In this document: positions 7,890 to 18,102 of the stretch, piece by piece
Position numbering within the stretch: the first letter of the stretch is position 1
How the letters are laid out: each line of letters opens with the position of its first letter
NCBI GenBank assembly: GCA_025765615.1
Contig: JAIVFJ010000374.1
Span: 1-54,921, forward strand
Direction of reading: 5' to 3'
Source: Zopfochytrium polystomum
Lineage: Eukaryota > Chytridiomycota > Chytridiomycetes > Chytridiales > Chytridiaceae
Length of the DNA: 54,921 nucleotides
The notes under the pieces: generated by a model
Told to the model about the DNA's origin: nothing
The model's input: only the letters and a program-made list of their open reading frames with translations
Database searches by the model: none
Program-made: the position numbers and the translations under genes

Positions 7890-7961
7890 GGGGGCTTCTG
7901 GGACTTGAACCCGGGACCTCCTCCACCCTAAGAAGGGATCATACCCCTAGACCAAAGCCCC
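7890..7961 (-). tRNA. tRNA-Pro (AGG)
   Basis: The acceptor GGGGCTT/AAGCCCC is perfect. The anticodon stem is CCTTC/GGAGG with one G-U pair and loop TTAGGGT. The T arm CCGGG-TTCAAGT-CCCAG has one C-A mismatch. There is no intron. It is the last host feature before the viral element. Confidence 0.87.
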
Positions 7962-8552
7962 TTGTGATGTGGGCATAATCTGGCCCCTTTGCCTCAAGCA
8001 CCAATCCTGAAACTGCAGACTTGACCTTGCTAAATCGGGCAGATTGTCCCAGGGTCAAAGGAACCAGACCCCAGAGCCTCCAGGCCTCGGCGCGTAGCCA
8101 CAGGCCGTAAGGTTGGCACACGCTCCTAGGAGCGGCCAGCCATGTCAGGCATCTACTAGCATTCTACCCCGTTCAGTTCCTACACCCAACTCTCCACTGA
8201 GATCCAGTGCACACACGCTTCAAACATCCGTTAAGCTGGCAAGATATAGCCACGTGTAGCAATGGAAGGCAGGTTCACAGTTCAATCCTCTCCTCCTAGA
8301 CTGCTCACTTGGGTACTTGGATATGAGTGACGCTTCACTCCTCTATGTCTCACATTCAGCCGCCTAGGATGGTTATCTGCCTACAGTCTGAGATGGTGAA
8401 ACGAACGTGGTGATGTGGTTAACTCCTGTCTCCATGTACAGAAGGCCATCTCTCCATCTTGCTCATCTAGCTTGCCAAAGGGCCTAGTTCAGTACGGCCA
8501 GCGGTGACGGCCTGTTTTGATGAGTAAATGGGGATTTAAAAAATGACACCTT

Positions 8553-8574
8553 GTGAGGTGGTGAGGTGGTGAGG
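8553..8574 (+). repeat. GTGAGGTG short tandem repeat
   Basis: An 8-bp unit, GTGAGGTG, repeated 2.75 times, with another GGTGAGG at 8592-8598. It stands within 80 bases of the first viral gene end and may mark the left edge of the element. Confidence 0.7.
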
Positions 8575-8630
8575 CTGTTAGACGGTGGAGTGGTGAGGTT
8601 TTAAGAGAGGGTAGCGTACCGTGCATTCCG

Positions 8631-10862
8631 CTACTTATTGGCTGATTTAAACCTGCCCGTGACAACTGAGATTGCTACTTTGACAGACTTGGCAACCTTG
8701 AGCTTGGTGAACCTACCCTTAGCCCTGGTTAGGCGTTTGCTTCCTTCTCCTTCTGTGAAATAGCCTCCATCATTTACCTTGTCTGCCTCCGTACCTACAC
8801 CATCTAATAGAGTCTCGAATTTTGCTAATGCCTCCAGCGTGTCTGATGGTACACCATCTGTAACCGTATTACGTATTGTATCACTGACCTCGTTGGTGTT
8901 AAGGCCGTAGTATTCTCCTATCTCTGTCACACTTGTGTCAATTGCCGCATAAAACTCGCTCAGTTCGTCTTTTGTCAGCTCCGATGCCTGGGCATCACCA
9001 ACTTTCTCCTTGCTGAGTTTATCAGTTATCATGTTGACTAGCTCTAGGGAATTCCCTCCTTTTTCCCTCCATTGGTCCATCTCCGGTTTCCAGTATCTAT
9101 CAGCTAACTCTGATAACGTATAGACCATCTTGTAGTGTGGTATCAGCTTAGCTATCGCGTGGACATTAGCTACTGTCGTCGTCATATCTCCATCTCGGAC
9201 TGCCTTGAGAGCTGCGCTCAGTCCGGTTATTGAATCCGCGTCGATCCCTCCTCTTGGTTCAAAAGCTCCCAGTATGTCACCTCGTATCTTCCCGTTCTTG
9301 TTTAGCTCGTATACGCGTCGGAGCATGTCGACTATATTACTGTTTGTCTGACCAGCCGTAACATCTCTCACTAGAGCCGCTAGTAGAACGGAACTTACAA
9401 TCTCCAGTGTAGGTCGGTCTGGGTCTGATGGTGTACCCATACTTCTCACTCCCTTTAGGACCGCTCTGAGGTCTATCTCAGCTTGAACCTGTGAAGATCC
9501 TGCTTGGAACATCTCTCTTTCCAGGCTTTCTAGTACGAGCTTCAAATCTAGCTCCTTTGGCAACGTAAGTGGTATCGGGGACATTCTGACTATCTCTCTG
9601 TTGTATTGTTTCACTATGTCACCTACCACTGACTTGGCCATCACCTTATCTTTGAGGAGTGATACAGCGGGACTCCCTGCTTGCACTTCCGTCACGCCAC
9701 TTGTTACTTTGTCCAAATTAGCTAAGATAGTCGTTACCATTTCTGATGTTTGAGAGGTTGATTGAGTTATCCCATCTGCTAGTTCCAGCAGCTCTCTAAT
9801 TGCCTCGAATCTTGCTACGGGTAATGAGGTGCCTCTGCTTATTGCTTCCGAATTGAGGATGTTGCGCACGTGCTCCGGGGCTCTTGGATCGTTCATTTTA
9901 GCTTCCAGACCCTTCAAAGATAGCCAGTTGAACGACTCTACTAGCTTATCTTTAAACTTCTCGACGAGCCCAAATAGCCCTGACGCACTTGCTGTAGCTG
10001 CTGATACGCCAGGTGTATCCACCCTGCGTAATAGTACAATAGCTAGGCTTCTGATATCTGACTGAGCTCCTGATTCTTCCTCATCAGCCCCGCTGGTTTC
10101 ATCCTGGTAGTACCTGGTAGATGGTGACCTCCTGAATATGTCCCAGTCATCTGTAGATGTGTACGTGGGTAATGTCGTGGATGTTGAACTTTGTGTCTGA
10201 GACTTCGATACTGACTTGGTCGTAGGTAGTGACAACGATCTCGTGATCCTCGGTGGTGAGCTTTCCGTCTGTGCTGTCATGGTACTCTGTACTTGGGTCT
10301 GGTTACCCAGTGGTGAGGTTATCTCTGTCATGTTTATCAATCCTCTGTCCATCAAGTCCAGCACGGTAGCTACTAGACTGTCTATCTCGGCAGAGTGATT
10401 ACCACCCCAATAAGCGGATGTGTAGTTCAGTACCAAGTCAGGTTGCACTCGTGGATCTACCTTCATAGTCTGACATTGCGTGTATCCTGTGTAGCCGTAC
10501 ATGTCACTGTATAGCCCGTTCATAAAGTTACACAGTGGGTTGTACCAGTTACTATAGTTGACAAGCGGCATTACTGTCTTCAGAGGTTGCATGATCTGAG
10601 ATAGGACATCACTCTCAGGACTATCAATCGCACCGTACAGCATGTTGGCATAGTTGTCGTAGAAGCTCACCAGATTGTCATCGCACTTGATAAGTGTTGA
10701 CAGATCCACCGTGTTACCGAAACTCTCGTCTGTCTCATTGAACTGAGGAATAGGATACCTACCTTCTCTCAACGTAACTGTATCTAGTGCCGGAAAGTAG
10801 CTCGCAAATGTCTGTACTGAAGTTACTATACCGTCCAGATACTGAGATGGGTAGTCTAACAT
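8631..10862 (-). CDS. Unrecognised large protein of the surface-gene block
   Basis: A protein of 743 residues that I do not recognise. The ATG at 10862 is preferred over an upstream GTG at 10880 in the same frame. The N-terminal 200 residues carry several Asn-x-Ser/Thr sites and spaced Cys. Residues roughly 190-260 are a Ser/Thr-rich linker. The remainder looks helical and ends in a strongly basic tail rich in Lys and Arg. No signal peptide is visible at the chosen start. It is the last of four minus-strand genes in a row (18038 down to 8631), three of which look secreted or lectin-like. A structural or surface role is an inference from position. Only a degenerate copy of the 3'-end palindrome (near 8598) follows it. 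Confidence 0.65.
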   Translation of the reverse strand: MLDYPSQYLDGIVTSVQTFASYFPALDTVTLREGRYPIPQFNETDESFGNTVDLSTLIKCDDNLVSFYDNYANMLYGAIDSPESDVLSQIMQPLKTVMPLVNYSNWYNPLCNFMNGLYSDMYGYTGYTQCQTMKVDPRVQPDLVLNYTSAYWGGNHSAEIDSLVATVLDLMDRGLINMTEITSPLGNQTQVQSTMTAQTESSPPRITRSLSLPTTKSVSKSQTQSSTSTTLPTYTSTDDWDIFRRSPSTRYYQDETSGADEEESGAQSDIRSLAIVLLRRVDTPGVSAATASASGLFGLVEKFKDKLVESFNWLSLKGLEAKMNDPRAPEHVRNILNSEAISRGTSLPVARFEAIRELLELADGITQSTSQTSEMVTTILANLDKVTSGVTEVQAGSPAVSLLKDKVMAKSVVGDIVKQYNREIVRMSPIPLTLPKELDLKLVLESLEREMFQAGSSQVQAEIDLRAVLKGVRSMGTPSDPDRPTLEIVSSVLLAALVRDVTAGQTNSNIVDMLRRVYELNKNGKIRGDILGAFEPRGGIDADSITGLSAALKAVRDGDMTTTVANVHAIAKLIPHYKMVYTLSELADRYWKPEMDQWREKGGNSLELVNMITDKLSKEKVGDAQASELTKDELSEFYAAIDTSVTEIGEYYGLNTNEVSDTIRNTVTDGVPSDTLEALAKFETLLDGVGTEADKVNDGGYFTEGEGSKRLTRAKGRFTKLKVAKSVKVAISVVTGRFKSANK

Positions 10863-10905
10863 CCTGCAAACACGAGGCACAACAGCTTAGCACCTTGTGG
10901 CAGTG

Positions 10906-10916
10906 GTTTTTAAAAC
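10906..10916 (-). terminator. Palindromic 3'-end motif
   Basis: GTTTTTAAAAC on the plus strand, 25 bases beyond the stop of the ricin-like lectin gene. It reads GTTTTAAAAAC in the sense of that gene. Confidence 0.65.
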
Positions 10917-10940
10917 TCACCTCGTATCCTGGTTACCGTG

Positions 10941-13580
10941 TTATACGAAGTTCCACATCTGTAGACCGTTAAATGCCTCACCTTTGCAGTCGTAGCCGTA
11001 CAGTCTGTAGTTAGATCCTGCCACGTTACTGTCTAGGCAGAGGTTGCCTTTGCTAGATATTAGCCCCTTCTTACTAGTGTATGTCCAATTCTCTGACCAG
11101 ATACATCCTACTAGGTTAGTGACACTCCCTGGTGTTGCAGTTACATCTATGCAGTAACGAGGATTAGAAGCTAACATCAACTTAGGTGGTTGCCATATCC
11201 ACTTCTGTACCTTCGCAGAGCTACATTCACAGTTATATGGAGCCTCAACTCCGCAAGTACACAATCCTGCATCGTTCTTCAGAATCACTGCCTTGGATGT
11301 CACATCTGTAGCTTCCGTGCCAGTTGGTTGGTAATCCTGTGTCTTTACAGTCATGTCACACGTCTCGTACTTCATAGTCGCACTATTTAGACAGTTACTA
11401 TTGAGCATTATCTTGTAGCCATTGAACGTCCATCTACCTGCACTTGGGCTGTCACATCTTACTGACTCAAAGTTAGGAGTTAGACAGCTTCTGTCGTCTA
11501 TGTATGCTCCACTGAACATCATAGGCTCGAATATTGTAACTGGAGTGGCTGTAACTGCTAGTGTCAACACAGGGAGTTTTGCAGGTCCTGTCCAGTACCT
11601 TCCTCCATCGTTGAGCAGTATCCTGCCTGTACTTCTATTTATAGCCACACCCTTCTTGATTACGCTCTCCAGTCCCACTATGGTGTTGAACATTATACTC
11701 ACTACGTCACCCGTATCTACCAGGTTAGTCCAGTTGGTCTTGCTTGACAGGCTACATGATACTGAGGTAAGTCGTGGCTTAGTTGCTGACTTACTGAGAC
11801 ATAGGCCGTTTACTCGCACTGTTCCGTCCTTGGATAGTGAGTTCACCCATTTGTCCTTGTTCATAGAGCAAGGTTCAGCTTTCATTGCACTGTTCAGACA
11901 CAGACCGGGGTTCTTACCCATACGTAGTCTTCCCGTACTCTCAAATATCCAGGCGCTGTCCCTGTCACAAGCTGCCTCGAAGGTTGACTCTGTTACATAG
12001 GTCCTTGTACTATTGGATCCACTGGGTGGTATAATCACTGCTCCTACCGCACATGTCTTGACACCTGATGCATCTATCTGACATCTCAGTGGACTGATGT
12101 ACACCGTGTTTACGTACAGACCATCTCCGTAGCTAGCACACTGGTTAACGTGTACCTGGTTAACTACCTCCATCTTGTACGTGGCCTGAGTTACGTCAGC
12201 TATATCAAAGCTCCACATTATCCTGGGATTCTCTAGAAGGCACGGTACCGTTGCGTTGTTGTAGTCTAGGCATTTACCCCCTGACATTACCCAGTAGCCA
12301 TTGAAGCTCCAGTCTGTCGGTGTCATGAAGCAGAAGCTACCAAAGTTCAAGTTCCCGTCTGCACATGTTCCCAAGTCGCTGTAGAATTTCTGATGAGTAA
12401 CGTCGAACTTAGATGAGCAGGAGTATAGACAGTTACCAGGGTTGTTGACCATATACAGAGTCCGTAGATTCACGTACGCAGGAAGGGAGGATCCGATATT
12501 CCACTGCTGACGTAGGTCCTTGTTCTGCTGATCACAAGGCGACATGTATAGGGGCTTAGAGATACCCGCTGATGTCTCGTTAAGTGTCATGCAGTTCCCA
12601 TCTACAGAGAAAGTGCCAGAGTCGTAGAACCACTGGGTCGTACCACAAGTCTGGAAGGTCATAGCTGATGACATACATAGCTTGTTATTCGAGTTGGTGA
12701 GCACACCATCAGTTCCAAAGTACCATCCTGGATTGTGGGAGGAAGTGCATGTCTTCATCACTACTTGCGGCTTTCCATTCACTGTCTCGGAGTCAAGACA
12801 CAGTCCGTTGTACATCGATATCACGTTGGCACTAATCGAGCTAGATGTTGCTGTTATATCTTGGATCCACACCACTTCACCTGCGTCGTCTGTAATTGTG
12901 AGTACCCCTGCATCTGAGATTGTCATAGTGTAGCCATTAGCAGGTGAGTCCTGAGGTGGTGGGAAGTCTTGCAGCTTCCTTATAGCTCCTAAGTGGTCTC
13001 TCAGTTCTACTGTACCTCTGTTCGTAAGTCTAAGTATACCGTTCATCTTCACAGTAGGTTTAGCGTTGAAGTAGTAGCCAGTGTTTGACAATATCTGACC
13101 GTAGGATGTGAGAGATATGTACCACTGTCCATTTGCACTTACTAACTTCTCGTTAGGCAGTAGGTAGCTGTTGAAGTTACTGTCTAGAACCTGGACATCG
13201 GGTCTGGCATCTGGGAAGGAGTATATCTCCTTACTGAGCGAATCACGGAGTCTTAACTTAGTATCGAACTCAACGTTCAGACTGTATGGTGCAAAGGTAC
13301 TACCTACCCCTCCACTCAGCATCTTGTAGGTGGTCAATTCCGAGTCAGTGCAGACAAGTGTTCCATCTGTGTACAGAGACAGCTGGTAGGTTAGCGCTGA
13401 GTCTATAGATGATAAGTCCACCATCTGGACGGAGCCTATGTTGACAGGTCCATTGACTGTGAGGTAGTCGAGGCTAAGCTTTCCCGTGTCTAGAAGTTGG
13501 AGACTTACATTGCTCATAGCAGTGAACCGCGTTCCCATCTGTAGACTGAGCCCACTTGTGAGCACTACTGAGGAGGACAT
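10941..13580 (-). CDS. Bulb-type plus ricin-type lectin protein
   Basis: A protein of 879 residues from the ATG at 13580; a GTG further up is in frame but lies in the likely leader. The N-terminal third has bulb-type (mannose-binding) lectin-like repeats with the Asp-x-Gly-x-Leu-x-Ile-x-Asp...Val-Trp pattern, clearest near residues 210-240. From about residue 255 there are repeated ricin B-like units: Gly-Leu-Cys-Leu, Asn-x-Leu-Cys-Met, Gly-Asn-Cys-Met, Gln-x-Trp and paired Cys. Such domains bind sugars. No signal peptide or membrane span is visible, which is odd for a Cys-rich lectin. It lies between two other minus-strand surface-like genes. An attachment or envelope role is plausible but inferred. 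Confidence 0.75.
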   Translation of the reverse strand: MSSSVVLTSGLSLQMGTRFTAMSNVSLQLLDTGKLSLDYLTVNGPVNIGSVQMVDLSSIDSALTYQLSLYTDGTLVCTDSELTTYKMLSGGVGSTFAPYSLNVEFDTKLRLRDSLSKEIYSFPDARPDVQVLDSNFNSYLLPNEKLVSANGQWYISLTSYGQILSNTGYYFNAKPTVKMNGILRLTNRGTVELRDHLGAIRKLQDFPPPQDSPANGYTMTISDAGVLTITDDAGEVVWIQDITATSSSISANVISMYNGLCLDSETVNGKPQVVMKTCTSSHNPGWYFGTDGVLTNSNNKLCMSSAMTFQTCGTTQWFYDSGTFSVDGNCMTLNETSAGISKPLYMSPCDQQNKDLRQQWNIGSSLPAYVNLRTLYMVNNPGNCLYSCSSKFDVTHQKFYSDLGTCADGNLNFGSFCFMTPTDWSFNGYWVMSGGKCLDYNNATVPCLLENPRIMWSFDIADVTQATYKMEVVNQVHVNQCASYGDGLYVNTVYISPLRCQIDASGVKTCAVGAVIIPPSGSNSTRTYVTESTFEAACDRDSAWIFESTGRLRMGKNPGLCLNSAMKAEPCSMNKDKWVNSLSKDGTVRVNGLCLSKSATKPRLTSVSCSLSSKTNWTNLVDTGDVVSIMFNTIVGLESVIKKGVAINRSTGRILLNDGGRYWTGPAKLPVLTLAVTATPVTIFEPMMFSGAYIDDRSCLTPNFESVRCDSPSAGRWTFNGYKIMLNSNCLNSATMKYETCDMTVKTQDYQPTGTEATDVTSKAVILKNDAGLCTCGVEAPYNCECSSAKVQKWIWQPPKLMLASNPRYCIDVTATPGSVTNLVGCIWSENWTYTSKKGLISSKGNLCLDSNVAGSNYRLYGYDCKGEAFNGLQMWNFV

Positions 13581-13650
13581 ATCTGCAGTCACGTAACTAC
13601 GAGGCACAAGGCGTTATACCTTGTCAAGTCAGATAGCTTGTCGCACGCTA

Positions 13651-13661
13651 GTTTTTAAAAC
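13651..13661 (-). terminator. Palindromic 3'-end motif
   Basis: GTTTTTAAAAC on the plus strand, 29 bases beyond the stop at 13690 and upstream of the lectin gene ATG at 13580. Confidence 0.65.
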
Positions 13662-13689
13662 AGACAGTATCTTCGAAGTGAGGCAGCAT

Positions 13690-16600
13690 CTAGAAGGTGA
13701 ACTTGTACACCGTGGATCCTTTCACGTCTGTTATCCATGGTCCTGTCTTGCCTATGCTAAGCTTGTATGGACCTCCTGCCCCGATCAGCAGTGGAATGAA
13801 AGTAGCGTAACTTACATTACCCGCCAGGTTTGTGATACTCAAGCTACCATCCTTCCTTAGTGCAAGTGTCGGGGATCCGAAGTTCAGCTTCTTCTTCATC
13901 ACGTAGGCGTACTTACCTGCGTAAACCAGAGATCCGTTATTCGTGATCGTGAATGGCAGGGTATCATTACCCAGAATGTGCCCAGGTAGAAGGTGATGGA
14001 TACCACCAGCTTCCGTTGTCAGTGCCTTGAGATACTGCCTTCCTACACTCCATAGCTTGTCTAGTCTAATGTTACCTGCTGTACATCTAATCAGCGTGAA
14101 GTTGGACATGCTCAAGGTCCCCAGTCTGTTTACGCCATTGAAGCCTAGACATGTGTCTTGTGAGTTGACGGAAGTGAGAAAGCCGTCTGAGTAGTGTCTC
14201 CACTGCGCATCTTTACTTATCAGCGGGACAGTTATATTCACGTTCATGTAGATCGACAACGCCCTGTTGTATGCAAAGTAGGATGAAGACATGGTATTCG
14301 TGGCTAGGTGAATGAGAGGTCCAGGAGGATCTAGAACGTGGCATACTGTACAGGTATCGCATGATTGGACAGCTCTAGTGTAGACATTCCAGCTGTTGTT
14401 CTCCATAGTTAGACCCCAACTTGTACAGTCGGAGTTGGTAGTGTTTGTGGCACAAAGTGAGAAGAACGGATCTATAGATACAGAGGTCAGGCCCGACGTG
14501 GCTGTTGTCCATATGAGCGAGTTGTGTGAGTCTTTAACTACGAACTTGCCCAGTGAGTCGAATGTAGCTCTGTAAGGCGGAATAGCGTAGGGGAGATCCG
14601 CTGTCTTTGACTCCCACGACACTCTGCTGCCGTCATAGATGACCAAGTTGCCAGTCTTGGCTAGGTATAGTCTCAAGCGCCCTGTCTCCCTCTTGTACTT
14701 GGGGAAGTTTGGATCTGAGTAGGCCCGTGATATAAGTCCAGTCCCATCTGGCATGTAGGAGCAATCTGGGTCATCTCCGTAGTCTACGCCCGGGAATTGG
14801 TAACCTGCCTGGAACGTATCCGTGTCCCACCACTTGGCATCTGCAGGTAGCGAGTTGTGTGGATCGTCCTGTCCCTGATAGTTAGGCTCTGTCAATACAG
14901 ACGTAGGGTTCTCATTCCAGAACGGGTACTTGAATCCTAGACCGTTAGATGATCGTAGTCTCGACCACACCATTATGTCGTTACCATCGAATAGCTGCAA
15001 GTCTCCAAGTTCAGAGAGGTAGAGTTTGTACCCTGTGTCCATCGGTAATCCCACTTGGTAAGCTCGTAAGTTCACAGACTGTGTTGACCAGACCAGGGAC
15101 CATACTGTCTCATCAGCAAAAAGACCCCTGCCCCACAGTTCTATCTGACCTAGACTGGTAATGTTGAACGTTGCTTCTAGCAGCTTGACACTTCCCGTTC
15201 TCCATACTGGGTCAGCACTGTTACCTTGGAACAAGCCTACCTGGTTAGTATCTCGCATGAACCTAAGAGTCCACATTATGCCTGCTTCCTGGTTGTTGAC
15301 TATCTCTACGGATGTGTCCTTGCTACCTCCTTTCACCGGAGATGTGTATGTTGTCCCGTATCTCAGGAGGTGTTTATCATTGTACTGCGAGAATGCCTCA
15401 AATGTAGGTGTCTGATCCTTTGAACATACTAGTGTGTCGAGTATACACTTAGGCACGCCCTGTCTAGTGTCTATCCTCTGGACTTCTGCTGCGTAGTATT
15501 TGACCTTCTTACTGTCTGAAGTAGAGCAGACGTACGGTACAAGTGTCGAGTACGACATAGGTCGGCATATAGGAATCACACAACTCCCTGGTGAGACAAT
15601 TAGACTGCTAGACGTCTCTATGGATATACTGACAGACTTGCTAGTTTCTTGTGTCCTCTGCTCCGTGCTGGTTATCTGTGATGTTTGCGTCAGATCAGTA
15701 CCTCTGTTGTCTACCAACCCTCTCTCTGTTGAAGTCCCGACTGAGCTAGTTATCGCTGTCCCGTACATATCTGTTACACCCTTAGACAGCCCGGTGGTGT
15801 TTGACAAGCCTCCCATAAGTGACCAGCTGATACTGTCTCCATGCCTGGTTTCCTTCGAGTCAGATGAAATATGACCTGTGGTTACAGAGTTAGAGCCTCC
15901 CTGATCGTCAACTGTACCCCAGTTATGTCCGTTTGTATCTGACTTGATAGTCGTAATCTTGCCGTAAGTTGTCGTCGACTCCTGGCAACTAGCTGATACA
16001 CCTACTGATCTCGATACTGTCCTACTTACACTGAACATGACCTGTGTTATCCTGCCGTTACTCACACTGTGTGTGTGCTCGTGATTATATGTTACTGCTA
16101 TTCCACCAAAGCTCACGGGTCCTTTGCCAACTTGCCCCTGAGCTGTTACTCCTATTGAGTCAGATTCTGAGTCAGTCACTTCCCTAGATAGTGTGCAGGT
16201 TAATGAGGTGGCTATGTCAGCTCCAGCCATGTTGTTACCATTCACCGTATTATCTCTCATCGTGGTTTTGTCCTGTCCACTATCCACGTTGCTTCCCGTC
16301 GTCTCTTCTGATGAATACATGTCAGTATGCTGAGTGTTCCAGGTAGTCGTGTTCGTCACCTGCATGTCTGTCGAGTTAGTCTGTGTCTTTGCCCATGACC
16401 TGTCATGCGATGCCTGTATTGTACCTTGTATATCCGTAGCCATTGAGGATTCTCCGTGCTGTTGGTATGTTGGACATTTGACTCTAGGCCCGAGGTAATT
16501 GAGCTAACGTCCGTGTTAGAGTGTTGGATACCCCAGCTCGAGGAGTTGGACACAGAGTAACTTTCATCCTTGCCGGAACTAAGTGACAGAGATGTCGTAA

Positions 16601-17237
16601 TTGTCGTAGTTGTCGTCTTAGCTACCGTTATCTCACAAGGCCGTGACAGATCGTTCTTGGAACAGTTGACACCTACCTCTGATGACAGGTCATAGCCGTT
16701 TCCGAATCCACGTCTTGTCAGTACGACATTGGGGTCCAGACCAGTGAGTAGCTCGTGATAGGGGTTCCCAGATGGGTGACTGCTTACCAGTGGTTGACAG
16801 GTCCCGTCTCCCATACCTACATCTCTCCGCACTTTGTCGGATGCTATACGCGGTCTGATATGCGGTGTATCTAAGATCTGCGGGTCGTTAGGATTGGCAC
16901 AAGTACCTGCATTTGGCCTGTCGGGAGTCGATACGGGATCCTTGACCATCTTTGACAGCGCGTCATTGAGGTAATTAACACAGTCCTGTATCAGGTCCCA
17001 GACACTAGCATTGACGTCCTTCCCATCTTTCTCAGTGCACTCAGGGTTCTTCGGGTTTGTAACACACGTATTACACTCTGTAGTATCTAGTGGATCTTGG
17101 CATGCACCGCTAGGTGACCTATGCGGGCATATTCCAACCTTACAGGTAGCCTGTGTCTTGTTCGCTAGTGTAAAGCAGAGGATGAGGAACGTCCATAGTA
17201 GAGCTAACGCAAAGGTACGTATGATCCCTCGTCTCAT
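13690..17237 (-). pseudogene. Secreted bulb-type lectin protein, split by a frameshift
   Basis: Two overlapping frames appear to be one gene. The first starts at ATG 17237 and stops at 16356; the second is open by 16443 and runs to 13690, in the -1 frame. The first part has a clear signal peptide (hydrophobic residues about 7-26), a Cys-rich region and then a Thr/Ser-rich region. The second continues the same Ser/Thr/Asn/Trp-rich style, then has three bulb-type lectin-like units (Gly-Asp-Leu-Gln-Leu-Phe-Asp, Gly-Asn-Leu-Val-Ile-Tyr-Asp, Gly-Lys-Phe-Val-Val-Lys-Asp) and a ricin-like Cys pattern. The whole would be near 1,180 residues. The Ser/Thr beta-rich middle resembles parts of pore-forming or cell-wall proteins, but I do not assign that. 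The shift may be a mutation, a sequencing error or programmed frameshifting; I see no classic slippery site. Confidence 0.7.
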
Positions 17238-17288
17238 GTTTCATATGCAGGCACTATCAACTGACCTACGAAATAGTCTTCACGCGTA

Positions 17289-17299
17289 GTTTTAAAAAG
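17289..17299 (-). terminator. Palindromic 3'-end motif (variant)
   Basis: GTTTTAAAAAG, 5 bases beyond the stop of the 17304 gene. One end base differs from the consensus. Confidence 0.55.
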
Positions 17300-17303
17300 T
17301 AAC

Positions 17304-18038
17304 CTAGCCCAGTGTCCACAGTCGAAACAGTAAGGTTACGATCAACGCTAGGATCAATGGAGCTGTGAGATTAGGATCCGACTGAGGGATACCTGCAGAC
17401 TTGGTAGAGGTGACCGTAGTCTGAGTAACATTGCACCCTGGCTTAAGGCTTAGCACACTACATTGCACATCTGGGTAGGCTTTGTACCATGACTTGAGGT
17501 CAGCATCTGAGAAGTACGAGAGGATGCCTGTGAAGCGATCCTTTCCCGAGTAGATGCCTCCACTTCCTACACTGTAGTTGGTGAAGACTGACCTAGTGTC
17601 TGATGTATCTTGAGAAAAGCCTAATAGCGTAGATATACCTCTGAAAGCCACGAGTAGTGCTAGATCGCCACTCTTGGTTATCGTCACTAGAGGATCAAGG
17701 TAAATGCCTACTTCCACCGTGGAGTTAGATACGCTACTAACATAGCTTGGCTTTCCAGATGCGTAACATTTCATCACCAGCTTGTTCTTTGACAATCCAC
17801 TATTAACTTGGTACTCGTACATAAGGTCGTAGACGCTATATAAAGCACCCAAGTCAGCTACGATTATACCGACCTCAGTACAGTACGACCCAGATAGGGT
17901 ACATGTGTCCCAGAAGTCAGTGCATGACGTGGTAATTATGTCGAAGTCACTCACCTTGGTACCTGAGTAAAGCATCGTGGATACAACTTCCAGCCGCAAC
18001 CGTTTAACCGCCGTCAACTGTCTAGAACGCTTAGTCAT
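17304..18038 (-). CDS. Putative membrane- or GPI-anchored surface protein
   Basis: A protein of 244 residues that I do not recognise. The last 20 residues are hydrophobic (Leu-Ile-Leu-Ala-Leu-Ile-Val-Thr-Leu-Leu-Phe) with almost nothing after them, which fits a tail anchor or GPI signal. The body has Cys pairs and several Asn-x-Ser/Thr sites, as in a secreted protein. Yet the start (Met-Thr-Lys-Arg-Ser-Arg) has no signal peptide. A 19-codon frame with a hydrophobic leader starts at 18090 and overlaps this start in another frame, so the true N-terminus may have been lost by a small indel (inference). The gene diverges from its plus-strand neighbour across 64 bases that lack the palindromic motif. 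Confidence 0.65.
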   Translation of the reverse strand: MTKRSRQLTAVKRLRLEVVSTMLYSGTKVSDFDIITTSCTDFWDTCTLSGSYCTEVGIIVADLGALYSVYDLMYEYQVNSGLSKNKLVMKCYASGKPSYVSSVSNSTVEVGIYLDPLVTITKSGDLALLVAFRGISTLLGFSQDTSDTRSVFTNYSVGSGGIYSGKDRFTGILSYFSDADLKSWYKAYPDVQCSVLSLKPGCNVTQTTVTSTKSAGIPQSDPNLTAPLILALIVTLLFRLWTLG

Positions 18039-18102
18039 ATCTACAGGAAGTGAAAGGCAAGTGAGCCATAACAGCTGTTAGAAGTGTCATCTTGTCTAGC
18101 AC

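Larger units (their letters stand above)
4198..8552. other. Host-like non-coding DNA with a tRNA cluster
   Basis: Apart from five tRNA or tRNA-like genes I find no supported coding region. Open frames here are short, overlap tRNAs or homopolymers, and show no recognisable domain. The stretches 4490-5012, 5086-5969, 6079-6544, 6653-7889 and 7962-8552 hold only simple repeats: (TAAAA)n at 4700-4726, a T-run at 6692-6713 and an A-run at 6830-6860. Composition is less AT-rich than region A. Confidence 0.7.

Noticed and set aside
8260..8320. A possible sixth tRNA with a CAGTTCAATC T-loop-like string
   Set aside because: No matching acceptor or anticodon stems could be formed.
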